Of a stretch of DNA of 64,000 nucleotides, positions 15,620 to 24,180 are shown in pieces. Both the position numbers and the translations under genes were made by a program. The stretch spans positions 1 through 64,000 of the forward strand of contig NZ_JAWDIR010000045.1 of the NCBI RefSeq assembly GCF_046156265.1. The letters are read 5' to 3'. Source of the stretch: CAMDHY01 sp046156265 (lineage in GTDB: Bacteria; Pseudomonadota; Alphaproteobacteria; Rhizobiales; Segnochrobactraceae). The notes beneath the pieces were generated by a model, which was not told the origin of the DNA, ran no database searches, and saw only the letters and a list, made by a program, of their open reading frames with translations. How positions within the stretch are numbered: the stretch's first letter is position 1; every line of letters begins with the position of its first letter.

Positions 15620-16432
15620 ATGCTCACGGCCGTGCGCGCGCCGGAGGTGCTGTCCGACGCCGTCTCCCTGCTCTCCGCGGATGCCGGCGCGCTTCTGATC
15701 GGCGGTGGTACCACTACGGTGCCTGGCCTCAACCGCGGGACCCCCACCACGATCGCCGTCAGCCTGCGCCGCCTGCGGAGCGGCCTCGCGGGGGTCACGC
15801 TGGAGGGCGACGTCGTCACCGTCGGCGCCCTCACGCCGCTTGCCGCGCTCGAGCGCGAGCCGCGGCTCGCCTTCCTGCACGCGGCACTCGCCACCGTCGG
15901 TTCGCCGACGCTGCGCTCGACCGCCACGGTGGGCGGCAACTTCTTCGTCGAGGAGCCCTATGGCGACGTCGCCTGCGCGCTGATCGCGCTCGGCGCCACC
16001 GGGACCGTCGTCGGCCCCACGGGCGAGGAGATCCTCGCGGCGGAGGCGATCGCCGCCGACGGACTTCCGCACGGCCGCATCCTGACGTCGCTGTCGTTCC
16101 GCCTGCCGCCGGACGGTGCCTGGCGCTTCCGCAAGGCGGCACGGCGCGCCCTCAACTCGGCCTCGATCGTCACGGTGGCAGCCGTCGTCGTCGAGGACGG
16201 CGGTGTCGTCTCCACTGCCCGCGTCGCCCTGTCGGGTGCGACGCGCCGGCCGAAGCGCTCGCCCGCGGCGGAGGCCGCCCTGGTCGGCCGCCCGCTCGAC
16301 CATGCGACCGCCGAGGCCGCCGGACGGGCGGCGCTCGCCGACGCCGAGGCCTTCGACGACGAGTACGCCTCCGCGTGGTACCGCGCCCGCGTGCTGCCAG
16401 TGCACGTCCGCCGGGCGCTGATCGGCGACTGA
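15620..16432 (+). CDS. Molybdenum hydroxylase FAD-binding (medium) subunit
   Basis: A 270-residue FAD subunit of the xanthine dehydrogenase/CO dehydrogenase family; it passes electrons from the Fe-S subunit to the acceptor. The FAD motifs LIGGGTTTVPGLNRG near residue 31 and STATVGGNFFVEEPYGD near residue 98 are present, and the C-terminal domain has the FRKAARRALNSASIVTVAA block. It is the first of four genes read rightward (FAD, 2Fe-2S, and two molybdopterin genes) behind a TTGACA/GATAAT promoter. The ATG at 15620 follows GGGAGGGACG. The length is near the lower end for the family. Confidence 0.9.
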   Translation: MLTAVRAPEVLSDAVSLLSADAGALLIGGGTTTVPGLNRGTPTTIAVSLRRLRSGLAGVTLEGDVVTVGALTPLAALEREPRLAFLHAALATVGSPTLRSTATVGGNFFVEEPYGDVACALIALGATGTVVGPTGEEILAAEAIAADGLPHGRILTSLSFRLPPDGAWRFRKAARRALNSASIVTVAAVVVEDGGVVSTARVALSGATRRPKRSPAAEAALVGRPLDHATAEAAGRAALADAEAFDDEYASAWYRARVLPVHVRRALIGD

Positions 16433-16508
16433 GCCGACGCGGCGCTCGACGACCCGCCTGCAACGACGACAACGGCGAAAACGCCGACAGTCCTGGGAGG
16501 GACAGCCC

Positions 16509-17006
16509 ATGCGACCGAGCATCGTCTCGCTCGAGGTGAACGGCAGCCACCGCGATTTCCTCGCCCAGCCAGGCACGACGCTGCTCACCGCCCTGCGCGA
16601 GGCGCTGGGGCTCACCGCCACCCGCAAGGGCTGCGAGACCGGCTCCTGCGGCGCCTGCACGGTGATCCTCGACGGCGAGCCGGTGATGAGCTGCCTCTGC
16701 CTGGTCGAGCCGCTCGACGGCGCCCGCGTCGAGACGCTGGAGGGTGTGGCCACCGGGCCGGACGAACTGCACCCGCTGCAGCAGGCCTTCATCGACGGCT
16801 TCGCCACCCAGTGCGGCTTCTGCACCGCCGGCATGATCATGGCGGCGAAGGCGCTGATCGACCGCAACCCGGATCCGAGCCGCGAGGACGTCATCGTCGC
16901 GATCTCCGGCAACGTCTGCCGGTGCACCGGCTACGAGGCGATCATCGACGCGATCCTCGAGGCGGCCGCCGACCTGCGCGCCGTCCGCCCCTCGAGAGCC
17001 GCCTGA
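16509..17006 (+). CDS. Molybdenum hydroxylase [2Fe-2S] (small) subunit
   Basis: A 165-residue iron-sulfur subunit with two [2Fe-2S] clusters, carrying electrons from the molybdenum site to FAD. The plant-ferredoxin-type cluster uses GCETGSCGACTV with a later SCLCL cysteine; the alpha-helical domain cluster uses QCGFCTAGM and NVCRCTGYE. All eight expected cysteines are in place. The ATG at 16509 follows GGGAGGGACAG. It lies 76 bases after the FAD-subunit gene and 11 bases before the first molybdopterin-subunit gene. Confidence 0.93.
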   Translation: MRPSIVSLEVNGSHRDFLAQPGTTLLTALREALGLTATRKGCETGSCGACTVILDGEPVMSCLCLVEPLDGARVETLEGVATGPDELHPLQQAFIDGFATQCGFCTAGMIMAAKALIDRNPDPSREDVIVAISGNVCRCTGYEAIIDAILEAAADLRAVRPSRAA

Positions 17007-17017
17007 GGAGCACCGCG

Positions 17018-18394
17018 ATGGAAGAGATCCTCACCCAGTACTTCGCCGACGAGCGCGGCGAGCCGCTGAAGGTGGTCGGCACCACCGTCGAGCGCTCCGA
17101 CGCGCGCGGCCACGTCACCGGGCGCACGCAGTTCTACGAGGACGTCTCGTTCCCCGGGATGCTGCACCTGAAGATGGTGCGCTCGACCCGCCACCACGCC
17201 CTCATCACCGGCATCGACACCAGCGCGGCGATGGCCGTGCCGGGCGTCGTGCGGGTGCTCACCCACAAGGACGTGCCGCACAACTGGTACACGATCCTGC
17301 GCCTGATCGGCGTCGAGCCGAACGACGAGCCGGTGCTGCCGGAGGATCGCGTGCTCTTCCTCGGCGAGCAGATCTGCGCCGTGCTGGCCGAAACGCTCGC
17401 CGCCGCTGAGGAGGGCGCCTCGAAGGTCGTCGTCTCCTACGAGGACCTGCCGGCCGTCTTCGACGTCGAGGAGGCCGTGAAGCCCGAGACGCCGGCGATC
17501 AAGCCGCACGGCAAGAACCATTTCGTCTACGAGGGCCACCACTGCCGGCGCATCCGCTTCGGCGACGTCGAGGCGGCGTTTGCCACCGCCGACCACGTCG
17601 TCGAGCACCGCTACCAGTCGGCACCGATCGAGCACGCCCCGACCGAAACCACCGGCTGCATCGTCAAGCCCGAGGGCTCCGGCCGCTTCACGGTCTATTC
17701 GAACACCCAGGCGCTTTTCTTCACCCTCGACAACATGGCGCTGATCCTCGGCCTGCCCTTCGGCAAGCTGCGCCTCGTCGGCGGCACGGTGGGCGGCGGC
17801 TTCGGCGGCAAGGTGGACGTCATCGTCGAGCCGATCGCGACGCTCGCCGCCATGCTCACCGGTAAGCCGGTTAAGTATGCCTACAGCCGCCACGAGGAGA
17901 TGCAGGTCTCGAGCCCCCGGGCGGCCGAGCGCATCTACATCAAGGACGGCGTGATGGCCGACGGCCGGATCGTCGCCCGCAAGGTGACGCTCTATGTCGA
18001 CGCCGGCGCCTATTCGCGCCACAGCCCCTATGGCACCACCAAGGCCGCCGCCCACATGCCGGGGCCCTATTCGATCCCGAACGTCCACGTCGATGCTCAC
18101 TGCGTCTACACCAACCGCACGCCGTCCTCGGCGATGCGCGGCTTCGGCGTGACGATCGGCGACTTCGCGCTGGAGGTTCAGATGGACCGGCTGGCGCGGA
18201 TGCTCGGCATCGACCCCTTCGAGTTCCGCCTGATCAATGCCTACCGCGACGGCGACACCAAGGCCCACCGCAAGACGGTGGAGGGCGCGGCCCTCGTCGA
18301 GGTGGTGCAGGAAGCGGCGCGCATCTCCGGCCGCACCCTGCCCGGCCGCTTCGCTCAGATGACCTCGCTCACCCGGGAGGCCGCGCATGGCTAG
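17018..18394 (+). CDS. Molybdenum hydroxylase molybdopterin-binding subunit, N-terminal half
   Basis: A 458-residue protein equal to the first half of a usual, roughly 770-residue, molybdopterin large subunit. It has the entry domain (VVGTTVERSDARGHVTGRTQFYEDV), the LVGGTVGGGFGGK molybdopterin motif and the SAMRGFGV motif, and then stops after a Thr/Leu-rich tail. Its last eight bases (ATGGCTAG) overlap the start of the next gene, which codes for the rest of the subunit. Both parts keep clean family similarity and the second has its own start codon in the overlap, favouring a true split over a recent frameshift. Nicotinate dehydrogenase of Eubacterium barkeri (NdhL/NdhM) is a known precedent. 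Confidence 0.88.
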   Translation: MEEILTQYFADERGEPLKVVGTTVERSDARGHVTGRTQFYEDVSFPGMLHLKMVRSTRHHALITGIDTSAAMAVPGVVRVLTHKDVPHNWYTILRLIGVEPNDEPVLPEDRVLFLGEQICAVLAETLAAAEEGASKVVVSYEDLPAVFDVEEAVKPETPAIKPHGKNHFVYEGHHCRRIRFGDVEAAFATADHVVEHRYQSAPIEHAPTETTGCIVKPEGSGRFTVYSNTQALFFTLDNMALILGLPFGKLRLVGGTVGGGFGGKVDVIVEPIATLAAMLTGKPVKYAYSRHEEMQVSSPRAAERIYIKDGVMADGRIVARKVTLYVDAGAYSRHSPYGTTKAAAHMPGPYSIPNVHVDAHCVYTNRTPSSAMRGFGVTIGDFALEVQMDRLARMLGIDPFEFRLINAYRDGDTKAHRKTVEGAALVEVVQEAARISGRTLPGRFAQMTSLTREAAHG

Positions 18395-19397
18395 GCTCAG
18401 AGGCCGGGGCATGGCCTCGGTCAACTATCCGACCGGCATGAACCTCGGCGGCGACCCCTCGCAGGCGCTGATCCACGCCACCACCACCGGCAGCTTCGTC
18501 ATCTCGCTGTCGAGCGTCGATCTCGGCCAGGGCCTGAAGACCATCATGGCGCAGATCGCCGCCGAGACGCTCGGCGTGCCCTACGGCAACGTCATGGTCG
18601 ACACCGCCGACACCGACACCGGCCCGCACTGCATGGGCACGTTCGCGAGCCGCGCCACCCACCGCGTCGGCAACGCCGTGATCATGGCCGCCAAGGAGGC
18701 GCGCGAGGTGATGATGCAGGTCGCCGCCGACGAGCTCGAGGTCGATCCCGACGACCTGATGGGCGACGGCGAGGGCCGCATCCACGTCGTCGGCTCGCCG
18801 GAAAAGGGCATCGGCCTCGTCGAGCTGGCGCTCGCCGCCCACTTCAAGCACGGCCGCACCATCTCCGGCCGCGGCATCTACATGAAGCCGAAGAGCGACG
18901 TCGATCCCGAAACCGGCAAGATGGACCCGGACTCCGCCCAGGCCCACGCCTGCACGGTCGCCGAGGTCGAGGTCGACGACGAGACCGGCGAGGTCTTCGT
19001 CCTGAAGCTCACCAACGTCTACGAGATCGGCCGCGCCATGAACCCGGCGATGGCCCACCAGCAGATCGTCGGCGGCGCCTGGATGGGCATCAGCCACGCC
19101 CTCTACGAGACCACCGAGCCCTACTACCCGGACCGCTCGCACGGCCCGACCGACTTCGCCGGCTACCTGATGCCGGGGCCGGGCGATCTCGCCGAGATGC
19201 GCTCGGCAATCATCGAGCGCCCGGCCAAGAACGGCCCCTACGGCGCCAAGGGCATCGGCGAGATGACGGCGAACTCGCCGATCCCGGCGATCGCCAACGC
19301 CATCTTCGACGCCTGCGGCGTCCGCGTCGACGAGATGCCGATCACCCCGGAACGGGTGCTGCGCGGCCTCGACGCCCTGCGCGGGGTGCCGGCCTGA
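18387..19397 (+). CDS. Molybdenum hydroxylase molybdopterin-binding subunit, C-terminal half
   Basis: A 336-residue protein equal to the second half of the molybdopterin large subunit. It contains the SSVDLGQGLKTIMAQIAAETLG segment, the TFASRATHRVGNAV region that in fused homologues lines the cofactor, the VYEIGRAMNPAMAHQQIVGG block, and the catalytic glutamate in GAKGIGEMTANSP near the C-terminus. It starts inside the end of the previous gene, eight bases overlapping. With its partner it should form one active site, giving a four-polypeptide enzyme that hydroxylates a carbon next to nitrogen or a carbonyl, with water as oxygen source. Substrate unknown. Confidence 0.88.
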   Translation: MARLRGRGMASVNYPTGMNLGGDPSQALIHATTTGSFVISLSSVDLGQGLKTIMAQIAAETLGVPYGNVMVDTADTDTGPHCMGTFASRATHRVGNAVIMAAKEAREVMMQVAADELEVDPDDLMGDGEGRIHVVGSPEKGIGLVELALAAHFKHGRTISGRGIYMKPKSDVDPETGKMDPDSAQAHACTVAEVEVDDETGEVFVLKLTNVYEIGRAMNPAMAHQQIVGGAWMGISHALYETTEPYYPDRSHGPTDFAGYLMPGPGDLAEMRSAIIERPAKNGPYGAKGIGEMTANSPIPAIANAIFDACGVRVDEMPITPERVLRGLDALRGVPA

Positions 19398-19427
19398 CGT
19401 GACACGCCTGGCGCGCCCGCGCGCGCC

Positions 19428-19766
19428 TCAGGCCTCGCGCGGGCCGTAGCGGCGGACGCTGACCGGCTCGGTGGTGACCAGACCGTTCTCGAGCAGCGCG
19501 TCCACCGTCGGCAGGAACGTCTCGATGCGGTCGGCGGCGTCGACGATGATGACGACGACCGGCAGGTCGCGCGACAGCGCCAGCACGTTCGACATGTGCA
19601 GGCCGTTGTGGCCGTAGCTCATCGCCCCGCGCAGCACGGTGGCACCGGCGAGCCCCTGGTCGCGGGCCGCCTTGACGAGGACCTCGAAGGCCGGCCGGCC
19701 GTCATGGCGCTGCCCCTCCCCCATGTAGACCGTGAGGCGGACGGCGTCGTTGCCGGGCATGTCCAT
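19428..19766 (-). CDS. DUF190 family protein
   Basis: A 112-residue DUF190 protein, a small ferredoxin-fold family related to PII signalling proteins. Seen are the VRLTVYMGEGQRHDGRPAFEVLV opening and the ATVLRGAMSYGHNGLHMS block typical of the family. It follows crcB with 25 bases between and ends the murA-crcB-DUF190 row on the minus strand. DUF190 genes often sit beside crcB, so a link with fluoride export is likely, but the molecular role is not established. Confidence 0.85.
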   Translation of the reverse strand: MDMPGNDAVRLTVYMGEGQRHDGRPAFEVLVKAARDQGLAGATVLRGAMSYGHNGLHMSNVLALSRDLPVVVIIVDAADRIETFLPTVDALLENGLVTTEPVSVRRYGPREA

Positions 19767-19791
19767 GACAGGTCCTCCCCCGCCGCCGGTC

Positions 19792-20187
19792 TCAGCGGCT
19801 CTGGTTGATCAGTCCCGCCACCACCGCGCCCAGCCAGACGGACAGCAGGCAGGCGGCGACCGAGACGACGATGTTCAGGCCGGCGCGCGTCATGTCGCCG
19901 TCGCGCAGCAGCGTCAGCGTCTGCAGGCTGAAGGTGGAGAAGGTGGTGAAGCCGCCGCAGAAGCCGGCGATGACGAAGATGCGCGCGTCGGTCGGCACGT
20001 AAAGCCGGCCGTCGGGCCCGGTGAGCACCGCCGTGAAGCCGATGATGAACGAGCCGAGCACGTTCACCGTCAGCGTGCCCCACGGGAACACCTCCTCGAG
20101 GCGCTCGGCGACCGTCATGCCGAGCCAGAAGCGACAGACGCTGCCGAGCGCGCCGCCGAGCGCGACCCACATCGTGGTCATCAGCAT
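19792..20187 (-). CDS. crcB: Fluoride ion channel CrcB/Fluc
   Basis: A 131-residue membrane protein with four hydrophobic helices, the length of a Fluc subunit; two antiparallel subunits form a fluoride channel that expels F-. The signatures GGALGSVCRFWLG near the N-terminus and GFCGGFTTFSTFSLQT near residue 77 are complete. It starts 30 bases after the murA stop codon on the same strand. I found no fluoride riboswitch in that short gap, so it is probably read through from murA or expressed constitutively. Confidence 0.92.
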   Translation of the reverse strand: MLMTTMWVALGGALGSVCRFWLGMTVAERLEEVFPWGTLTVNVLGSFIIGFTAVLTGPDGRLYVPTDARIFVIAGFCGGFTTFSTFSLQTLTLLRDGDMTRAGLNIVVSVAACLLSVWLGAVVAGLINQSR

Positions 20188-20217
20188 CGGCCGCCCTCCC
20201 GGCGCGCCCGCGGGCCC

Positions 20218-21507
20218 TCAGCCCGAGATGCGCTCGATCTCGGCGCCGCAGCGGCCGAGCTTGTCTTCCAGCCGCTCGAAACCGCGGTCGAGGTGGTAGA
20301 CGCGGTTGATCGTCGTCTCGCCTTCCGCAGCGAGCCCGGCGATCACCAGCGAGACGGAAGCGCGCAGGTCGGTCGCCATGACCGGCGCCCCCTTCAGCTT
20401 GGCGCCACCCTCGATCGTCGCCCGCTGGCCGTCGAGGGTGATGCGGGCGCCGAGCCGGGCGAGCTCCTGCACGTGCATAAAGCGGTTCTCGAAGATCGTC
20501 TCGGTGATGTGCGAGACGCCGTCGGCGCGCGTCGTCATCGCCATCAGCTGCGCCTGCAGGTCGGTCGGGAAGCCCGGGAACGGCGCGGTCGTCACGTCCA
20601 CCGGGGCAAGCCCGTGGCCGTTGCGGGTGATCCGCACCCCGGAATTCGTCCGCTCGACGCCGACGCCGGCGCCGGCGAGCAGCGCCAGCGGCGCCTCGAT
20701 GAGGTCGGCGCTGGCGCCCTCGAGCAGCACGTCGCCGCCGACGGTCGCCACAGCCATCGCATAAGTGCCGGTCTCGATGCGGTCGGGCAGCACGCGGTGG
20801 CGGGCGCCGCCGAGGCGCGACACGCCTTCGACGTGGATGGTCGAGGTGCCGGCGCCCTCGATGCGGGCGCCCATCGCCATCAGGCACCGGGCGAGATCGA
20901 CGATCTCCGGCTCACGGGCGGCGTTCTCGATCACCGTCTCGCCGCGGGCGAGCGTCGCCGCCATCAGGAGCGTGTGGGTCGCGCCGACCGACACTTTCGG
21001 CAGCACGACGCGGCCACCCTGCATGCCCTTGCGGGCGCGCGCCACGACATAGCCCGCGTCGATGTCGATCTCGGCGCCGAGCCCCTTCAGGCCCTCGATG
21101 AAGAAGTCCACCGGCCGCGTGCCGATGGCGCAGCCGCCCGGCAGCGAGACGCGCGCCTCGCCCATGCGCGCCAGCAGCGGCCCGATCACCCAGAAGCTCG
21201 CCCGCATCGTCGAGACGAGTTCGTAGGGGGCGGTGGTGTCGACGATGGCGCGCGCCGAAAGGTGCACGGTCTGGCCGGTCATGCCGTCCTGGCCGTTGCG
21301 CTTGCCCTCGATCGAGTGGTCGACGCCGTGATTCGACAGGATGTGGAACAGCTGCTGCACGTCGCGCAGCCGCGGCACGTTTTCCAGCGTCAGCGTCTCG
21401 TCGGTGAGGAGGCTCGCGATCATCAGCGGCAGCGCCGCGTTCTTCGCCCCCGAGATCGGAATGGTGCCGTTCAGGCGCTGCCCGCCGACGATCCTGATCC
21501 TGTCCAT
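20218..21507 (-). CDS. murA: UDP-N-acetylglucosamine 1-carboxyvinyltransferase MurA
   Basis: A 429-residue cytoplasmic enzyme of the first committed peptidoglycan step: enolpyruvyl transfer from PEP to UDP-GlcNAc. GAKNAALP with Lys22 and the PGGCAIGTRPVD loop with the catalytic, fosfomycin-reactive Cys126 are visible, as is the LPDRIETGTYAMA block. The ATG at 21507 follows GGGAGCTTC; six extra codons upstream are not needed. In many Hyphomicrobiales murA heads the DUF2948-hisD cluster; here that cluster is 14 kb away and murA is followed by crcB. Confidence 0.95.
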   Translation of the reverse strand: MDRIRIVGGQRLNGTIPISGAKNAALPLMIASLLTDETLTLENVPRLRDVQQLFHILSNHGVDHSIEGKRNGQDGMTGQTVHLSARAIVDTTAPYELVSTMRASFWVIGPLLARMGEARVSLPGGCAIGTRPVDFFIEGLKGLGAEIDIDAGYVVARARKGMQGGRVVLPKVSVGATHTLLMAATLARGETVIENAAREPEIVDLARCLMAMGARIEGAGTSTIHVEGVSRLGGARHRVLPDRIETGTYAMAVATVGGDVLLEGASADLIEAPLALLAGAGVGVERTNSGVRITRNGHGLAPVDVTTAPFPGFPTDLQAQLMAMTTRADGVSHITETIFENRFMHVQELARLGARITLDGQRATIEGGAKLKGAPVMATDLRASVSLVIAGLAAEGETTINRVYHLDRGFERLEDKLGRCGAEIERISG

Positions 21508-21618
21508 GAAGCTCCCGCCGCCCAAGGCCGCCCCGGCCGTCCGCGAAAGCCCGGGGTAGCCCGGCCAGCCGGGCGGCGCAAGGGCGGCGGCCGATCATCC
21601 ACCGCGAGGCGCCTGCGC

Positions 21619-24180
21619 CTATCCCCCGTCCCCCAGCACCTTGGCGATGGCCGCCGTCAGGGCCGGGGCGCCATAGGGCTTGCGGACCACCGGCACGCTG
21701 GCGAAGACGGCGGGGATCATCGTCGAGTCGCCATAGCCGGTGGCGAAGACGAAGGGCACGCCGCGGCGCTGCAGATCCTCGGCGACGGGGATCGAGGTGG
21801 CGACGCCGAGGTTGACGTCGAGGACGGCGACATCCGGGGCGCTCGCGGCGATGCGGCGCAACGCCTCCGGGACCGAGGCGGCCGTGGTGACCTGCGTCAG
21901 CCCCGACGCCGCCAGCATCTGCTCGACGTCCATCGCGATCAGCAACTGGTCCTCGACCAGAAGCACCCGGATCGAGCCGTCGAGCACCGACCGCTCGCCG
22001 GGGGCGACGGTGCCGGCCCGCGGCTTCGTCAGGCCGGTGAGTTGGCTGGCGTCGGAGAGGTGCCTGGCCGGCACCCGGATGCGCGCCTCCACCCCCTCCG
22101 GCTTGTAGGAGACGCTGCTTTCGCCGCCGAGGTCGTAGGGAATCGAGCGCTCGATCAGCGCCGAGCCGAAGCCTTCCCGCGACGGCGGCGCAACCCGCGG
22201 TCCGCCGCGCTCACGCCAGACCACCGAGCAGCCGTTCTCGTCATCGCGCCGCCAGGTCACGTCGAGGCGGCCGGACGGCACCGACAGCGCCCCGTACTTC
22301 GCCGCGTTGGTCGAGAGCTCGTGCAGCACCAGCGCCAGCACCGAGAAGGCGCGCGCGTCGAGCCACACCGGCGGACCTTCGAGCGTGATCGTCGGGCCGG
22401 CACTGCGATAGGGCGAGAGCTCCGCCTCGAGCAGGTCGGAGAACAACCCGCCGCCGTCGCCGCGCACCACCTGGTCGTGGGCCACGGCGAGCGCCTGGAT
22501 ACGCCCCTCCAGCGTCTCGACATATTGGGCGAGGGTGCGGCCCTCCGCTACCGGGTGGCCGACCACCGACTTGATGACCGCGAGGATGTTCTTGACGCGG
22601 TGGTTGAGTTCCTCGTTCAGCATGCGCTGGCGCACGTCCGCCTTGTCGCGCTCCTCGGCCATCAGCTCGTTGTGGCGCAGCACCACCTCTGCCAGCATCG
22701 AGCGCGCCGCCTCGCCGATCTCGCGGTCGAGCTCGGTCCACGGCTGCGACTGCATCCGCACCGTCTCCTTCCAGATCGCGAAGCTCTTGCGCGGCGTCAG
22801 CCGGTCGCCGAGCGGACCGGTCGCATAGGACTTGTCGGGATTGCCGGCCCACTCGAGCGTGCGCACCAGCTCCTTGCGGAAAAAGAACAGATAGTCGCGC
22901 GGCGTCTGCGACAGCGGCACCGCCAGCACGCCGGTGGTCCGGTCGGCATAGGCCTCCGCGTCCGGCAGCACCCGCGACAGCGCGTGGGTGGCGAACACCC
23001 GGCCCTCGGCGACGCGGCCGACGTGGCGGGCGAGCGCCGGGATCGCGGAGCCTGGCGGCGTCGCGCCGGTCGCAGACCAGCTGCCGTTCAGCCACAGCCC
23101 GATGCCGTCGCACGGCAGCAGTCGGCCGAGGTCGCCGAGGTGCTCGGCGATCAGCGCCCCCACGTCGACGCGCTGCGGTGCGAGGTGCAGCAGCCGCTCC
23201 AGCGCCCGCCGGGCATGGGTGGCGGAATCGAGCTTGCGCTGCTGCGTCAGCGCGTGGAGGTGCAGCGAGAAGAACGCGCCGAAGATCTCCGCGGCGACGC
23301 GCTGTGCCATCGACAGCGCCCGCGGCTCGTAGTGGTGGCAGGCGATCAGCCCCCAGAGCGCGCCGCGCACCACGATCGACACCGACATCGAGGCGGCGAC
23401 GCCCATGTTGCGCAGGTACTCGCAGTGAATCGGCGAGACGGAGCGCAGGTGCGCGAACGACAGGTCGAGCGGCGCCTGCGCCTCCGCGTCCGCCGGCTCA
23501 AGCGGCACGCGCGCGGCGTCGGCATCGGTGATGATGCGGATAGTGTTGCGGCGATAGAGGGCGCGCGCCTGCTGGGGGATGTCGCTCGCCGGGAAGTACT
23601 GGCCGAGGAAGCGCTCGAGGTCGGCTCGTTTCGCCTCGCTCACCACCTTGCCGGCGCCGTCCTCCTCGAAGCGGTAGACCATCACCCGGTCGTAGCCGAG
23701 CAGCCCGCGCGCGAGCCGCGCCGCCTCGTCGCACAGGCGGCCGACATCGTCGATGTCGCCGAGCCGGCCGATCAGCAGGCGCGACAGCTCGAGCGGCTGC
23801 ATGCCGTCGATAGCTGCCGGCTCGAACTCGACGATGACGTTGCCGAGATAGCGGTGCACTGCGACGTCGAACCGCCCGCCCGCGAGCACCAGCCCGAACA
23901 GCAGCGCCGGCCGGCCGGCGGCGGTCGCGGTGGCGAGCGCGTTGCGGATGGCGTGCGCCGCCTGCGCCCCCGCCACGGTGTCCAGCGCGGCACCGACGAG
24001 GGGGCCCTCGCCGCCGAGTGCCGCCTGCGCGTTCGCCGACGCCCGCACGATCACCGTCGCTTCCTCGTCGCAAGCGATCAGACAGCCGTGCGGCTGGATG
24101 CTGCCGGGGATGTGGATCGGCTCGCGGTCGCAGTTGGTGAGGTCGACCGGCTCGCCCGGCTGCGGCTCAGGCGAGGGCAT
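21619..24180 (-). CDS. bphP: Bacteriophytochrome HWE-family histidine kinase with C-terminal receiver
   Basis: An 853-residue red/far-red light sensor. Domains: PAS_2 (about 10-115) with biliverdin-binding Cys17 in TNCDREPIHIPG; GAF (about 135-310) with PASDIP at 197-202 (Asp200) and the chromophore histidine His252 in SPIHCEY; PHY (about 325-505) with tongue motif PRKSF at 463-467; HWE/HisKA_2 kinase (about 515-705) with phospho-acceptor His527 in NHRVKN and LHELSTNAAKYG at 619-630; receiver (about 736-850) with Asp788. The chromophore arises from heme by the product of the upstream overlapping gene. No separate output protein is adjacent, so the fused receiver may be target or phosphate sink. 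Confidence 0.94.
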   Translation of the reverse strand: MPSPEPQPGEPVDLTNCDREPIHIPGSIQPHGCLIACDEEATVIVRASANAQAALGGEGPLVGAALDTVAGAQAAHAIRNALATATAAGRPALLFGLVLAGGRFDVAVHRYLGNVIVEFEPAAIDGMQPLELSRLLIGRLGDIDDVGRLCDEAARLARGLLGYDRVMVYRFEEDGAGKVVSEAKRADLERFLGQYFPASDIPQQARALYRRNTIRIITDADAARVPLEPADAEAQAPLDLSFAHLRSVSPIHCEYLRNMGVAASMSVSIVVRGALWGLIACHHYEPRALSMAQRVAAEIFGAFFSLHLHALTQQRKLDSATHARRALERLLHLAPQRVDVGALIAEHLGDLGRLLPCDGIGLWLNGSWSATGATPPGSAIPALARHVGRVAEGRVFATHALSRVLPDAEAYADRTTGVLAVPLSQTPRDYLFFFRKELVRTLEWAGNPDKSYATGPLGDRLTPRKSFAIWKETVRMQSQPWTELDREIGEAARSMLAEVVLRHNELMAEERDKADVRQRMLNEELNHRVKNILAVIKSVVGHPVAEGRTLAQYVETLEGRIQALAVAHDQVVRGDGGGLFSDLLEAELSPYRSAGPTITLEGPPVWLDARAFSVLALVLHELSTNAAKYGALSVPSGRLDVTWRRDDENGCSVVWRERGGPRVAPPSREGFGSALIERSIPYDLGGESSVSYKPEGVEARIRVPARHLSDASQLTGLTKPRAGTVAPGERSVLDGSIRVLLVEDQLLIAMDVEQMLAASGLTQVTTAASVPEALRRIAASAPDVAVLDVNLGVATSIPVAEDLQRRGVPFVFATGYGDSTMIPAVFASVPVVRKPYGAPALTAAIAKVLGDGG

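Noticed and set aside
18387..18394. Simple frameshift error in the molybdopterin subunit gene
   Set aside because: Not excluded, but disfavoured: the overlap supplies a proper start codon, both parts are clean, and split subunits are known in nicotinate dehydrogenase. Kept as a stated alternative.
20188..20217. Fluoride riboswitch before crcB
   Set aside because: Only 30 bases separate murA and crcB, too short for the aptamer, and no fitting pseudoknot sequence is seen.
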